A DNA stretch of 33,733 nucleotides from an uncultured Pirellulaceae bacterium (GTDB lineage Bacteria > Planctomycetota > Planctomycetia > Pirellulales > Pirellulaceae): assembly GCA_937967505.1 (NCBI GenBank), contig CALCJM010000128.1:1-33733 (forward strand), in the 5' to 3' direction. Position numbers and translations under genes: made by a program. The notes below the pieces were generated by a model. It made no database searches, was not told where the DNA came from, and was given only the letters and a program-made list of their open reading frames with translations. Each line of letters begins with the position of its first letter. The stretch's first letter is position 1. Below are positions 33,629 to 33,733 of this stretch, piece after piece.

Positions 33629-33733
33629 GCCCCCTCGACTATCGTGACAGATTTAGGAGTTGAAAACAAAAACTCGGAAGTACAACAATTAATGGAACGT
33701 TTTTGCATAAAACACATAACTAGTTCACGAGCT
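33629..33733. other. AT-rich right edge
   Basis: From about 33650 the sequence holds only about one third G+C, clearly lower than the coding regions to the left, and no coding frame matching the missing M56 membrane helices is seen. It may be the edge of an inserted element or of a different segment; the window ends before this can be judged. Confidence 0.4.

Overview
The window reads as a chromosome segment from a planctomycete, most likely of the Pirellulales (Rhodopirellula-like) group. Supporting traits are a Cys-type iduronate-2-sulfatase-like sulfatase, an LL-diaminopimelate aminotransferase, a TIGR03067-type domain protein, an ECF sigma factor next to a Ser/Thr kinase, a PQQ beta-propeller protein, a SASA-family protein, an FGE-family protein, a DUF3467 protein and an M56 (BlaR1-type) fusion. 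This is inferred from gene content; no rRNA or tRNA gene was seen.

Layout. 1-250 is a hairpin-rich element cut by the left edge. 533-2089(-) is a secreted sulfatase. 2283-8522(-) is a complete opp/dpp-type peptide importer transcribed A-B-C-D-F, with B/C and D/F overlapping. 8925-9728(+) is a secreted protein of unknown function. 9781-11013(-) is dapL, divergent from a methyltransferase (11287-12066, +). 12259-13440(-) is a DUF937-like membrane protein with a clear terminator. 13861-15228(+) is a PQQ beta-propeller protein. It converges on a BRCT-MerR-TPR regulator (15312-16550, -), which is divergent from a SASA-family protein (16957-18465, +) whose catalytic Ser and His both look substituted. 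After a ~107-bp imperfect palindrome come an S1-domain protein and pyrD (+, overlapping by 7 nt), then an FGE-family protein (-) with one missing active-site Cys. DUF3467 and pgk (+) follow, then a decayed transposase.

The right third is all on the minus strand. An ECF sigma factor, a Ser/Thr kinase with an N-terminal zinc-finger-like (anti-sigma type) motif and an exported TIGR03067/SecD-P1-head-like protein are joined by two ATGA overlaps and probably form one signalling operon. Upstream lies a RAYT (REP-associated tyrosine transposase) gene flanked on both sides by palindromic repeats. Beyond it is an N-terminally truncated M56 peptidase fused to secretin-like and LptA/OstA-like regions; its 5' side ends in an AT-rich stretch.

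How the genes may work together: the importer brings in peptides; the sulfatase would need FGE-type activation, but the FGE-like protein here is probably not a normal activator. The sigma/kinase/exported-protein operon looks like an envelope-sensing pathway. The two most system-like loci are that operon and the RAYT-REP unit beside it. All assignments come from reading motifs; no database search was run.
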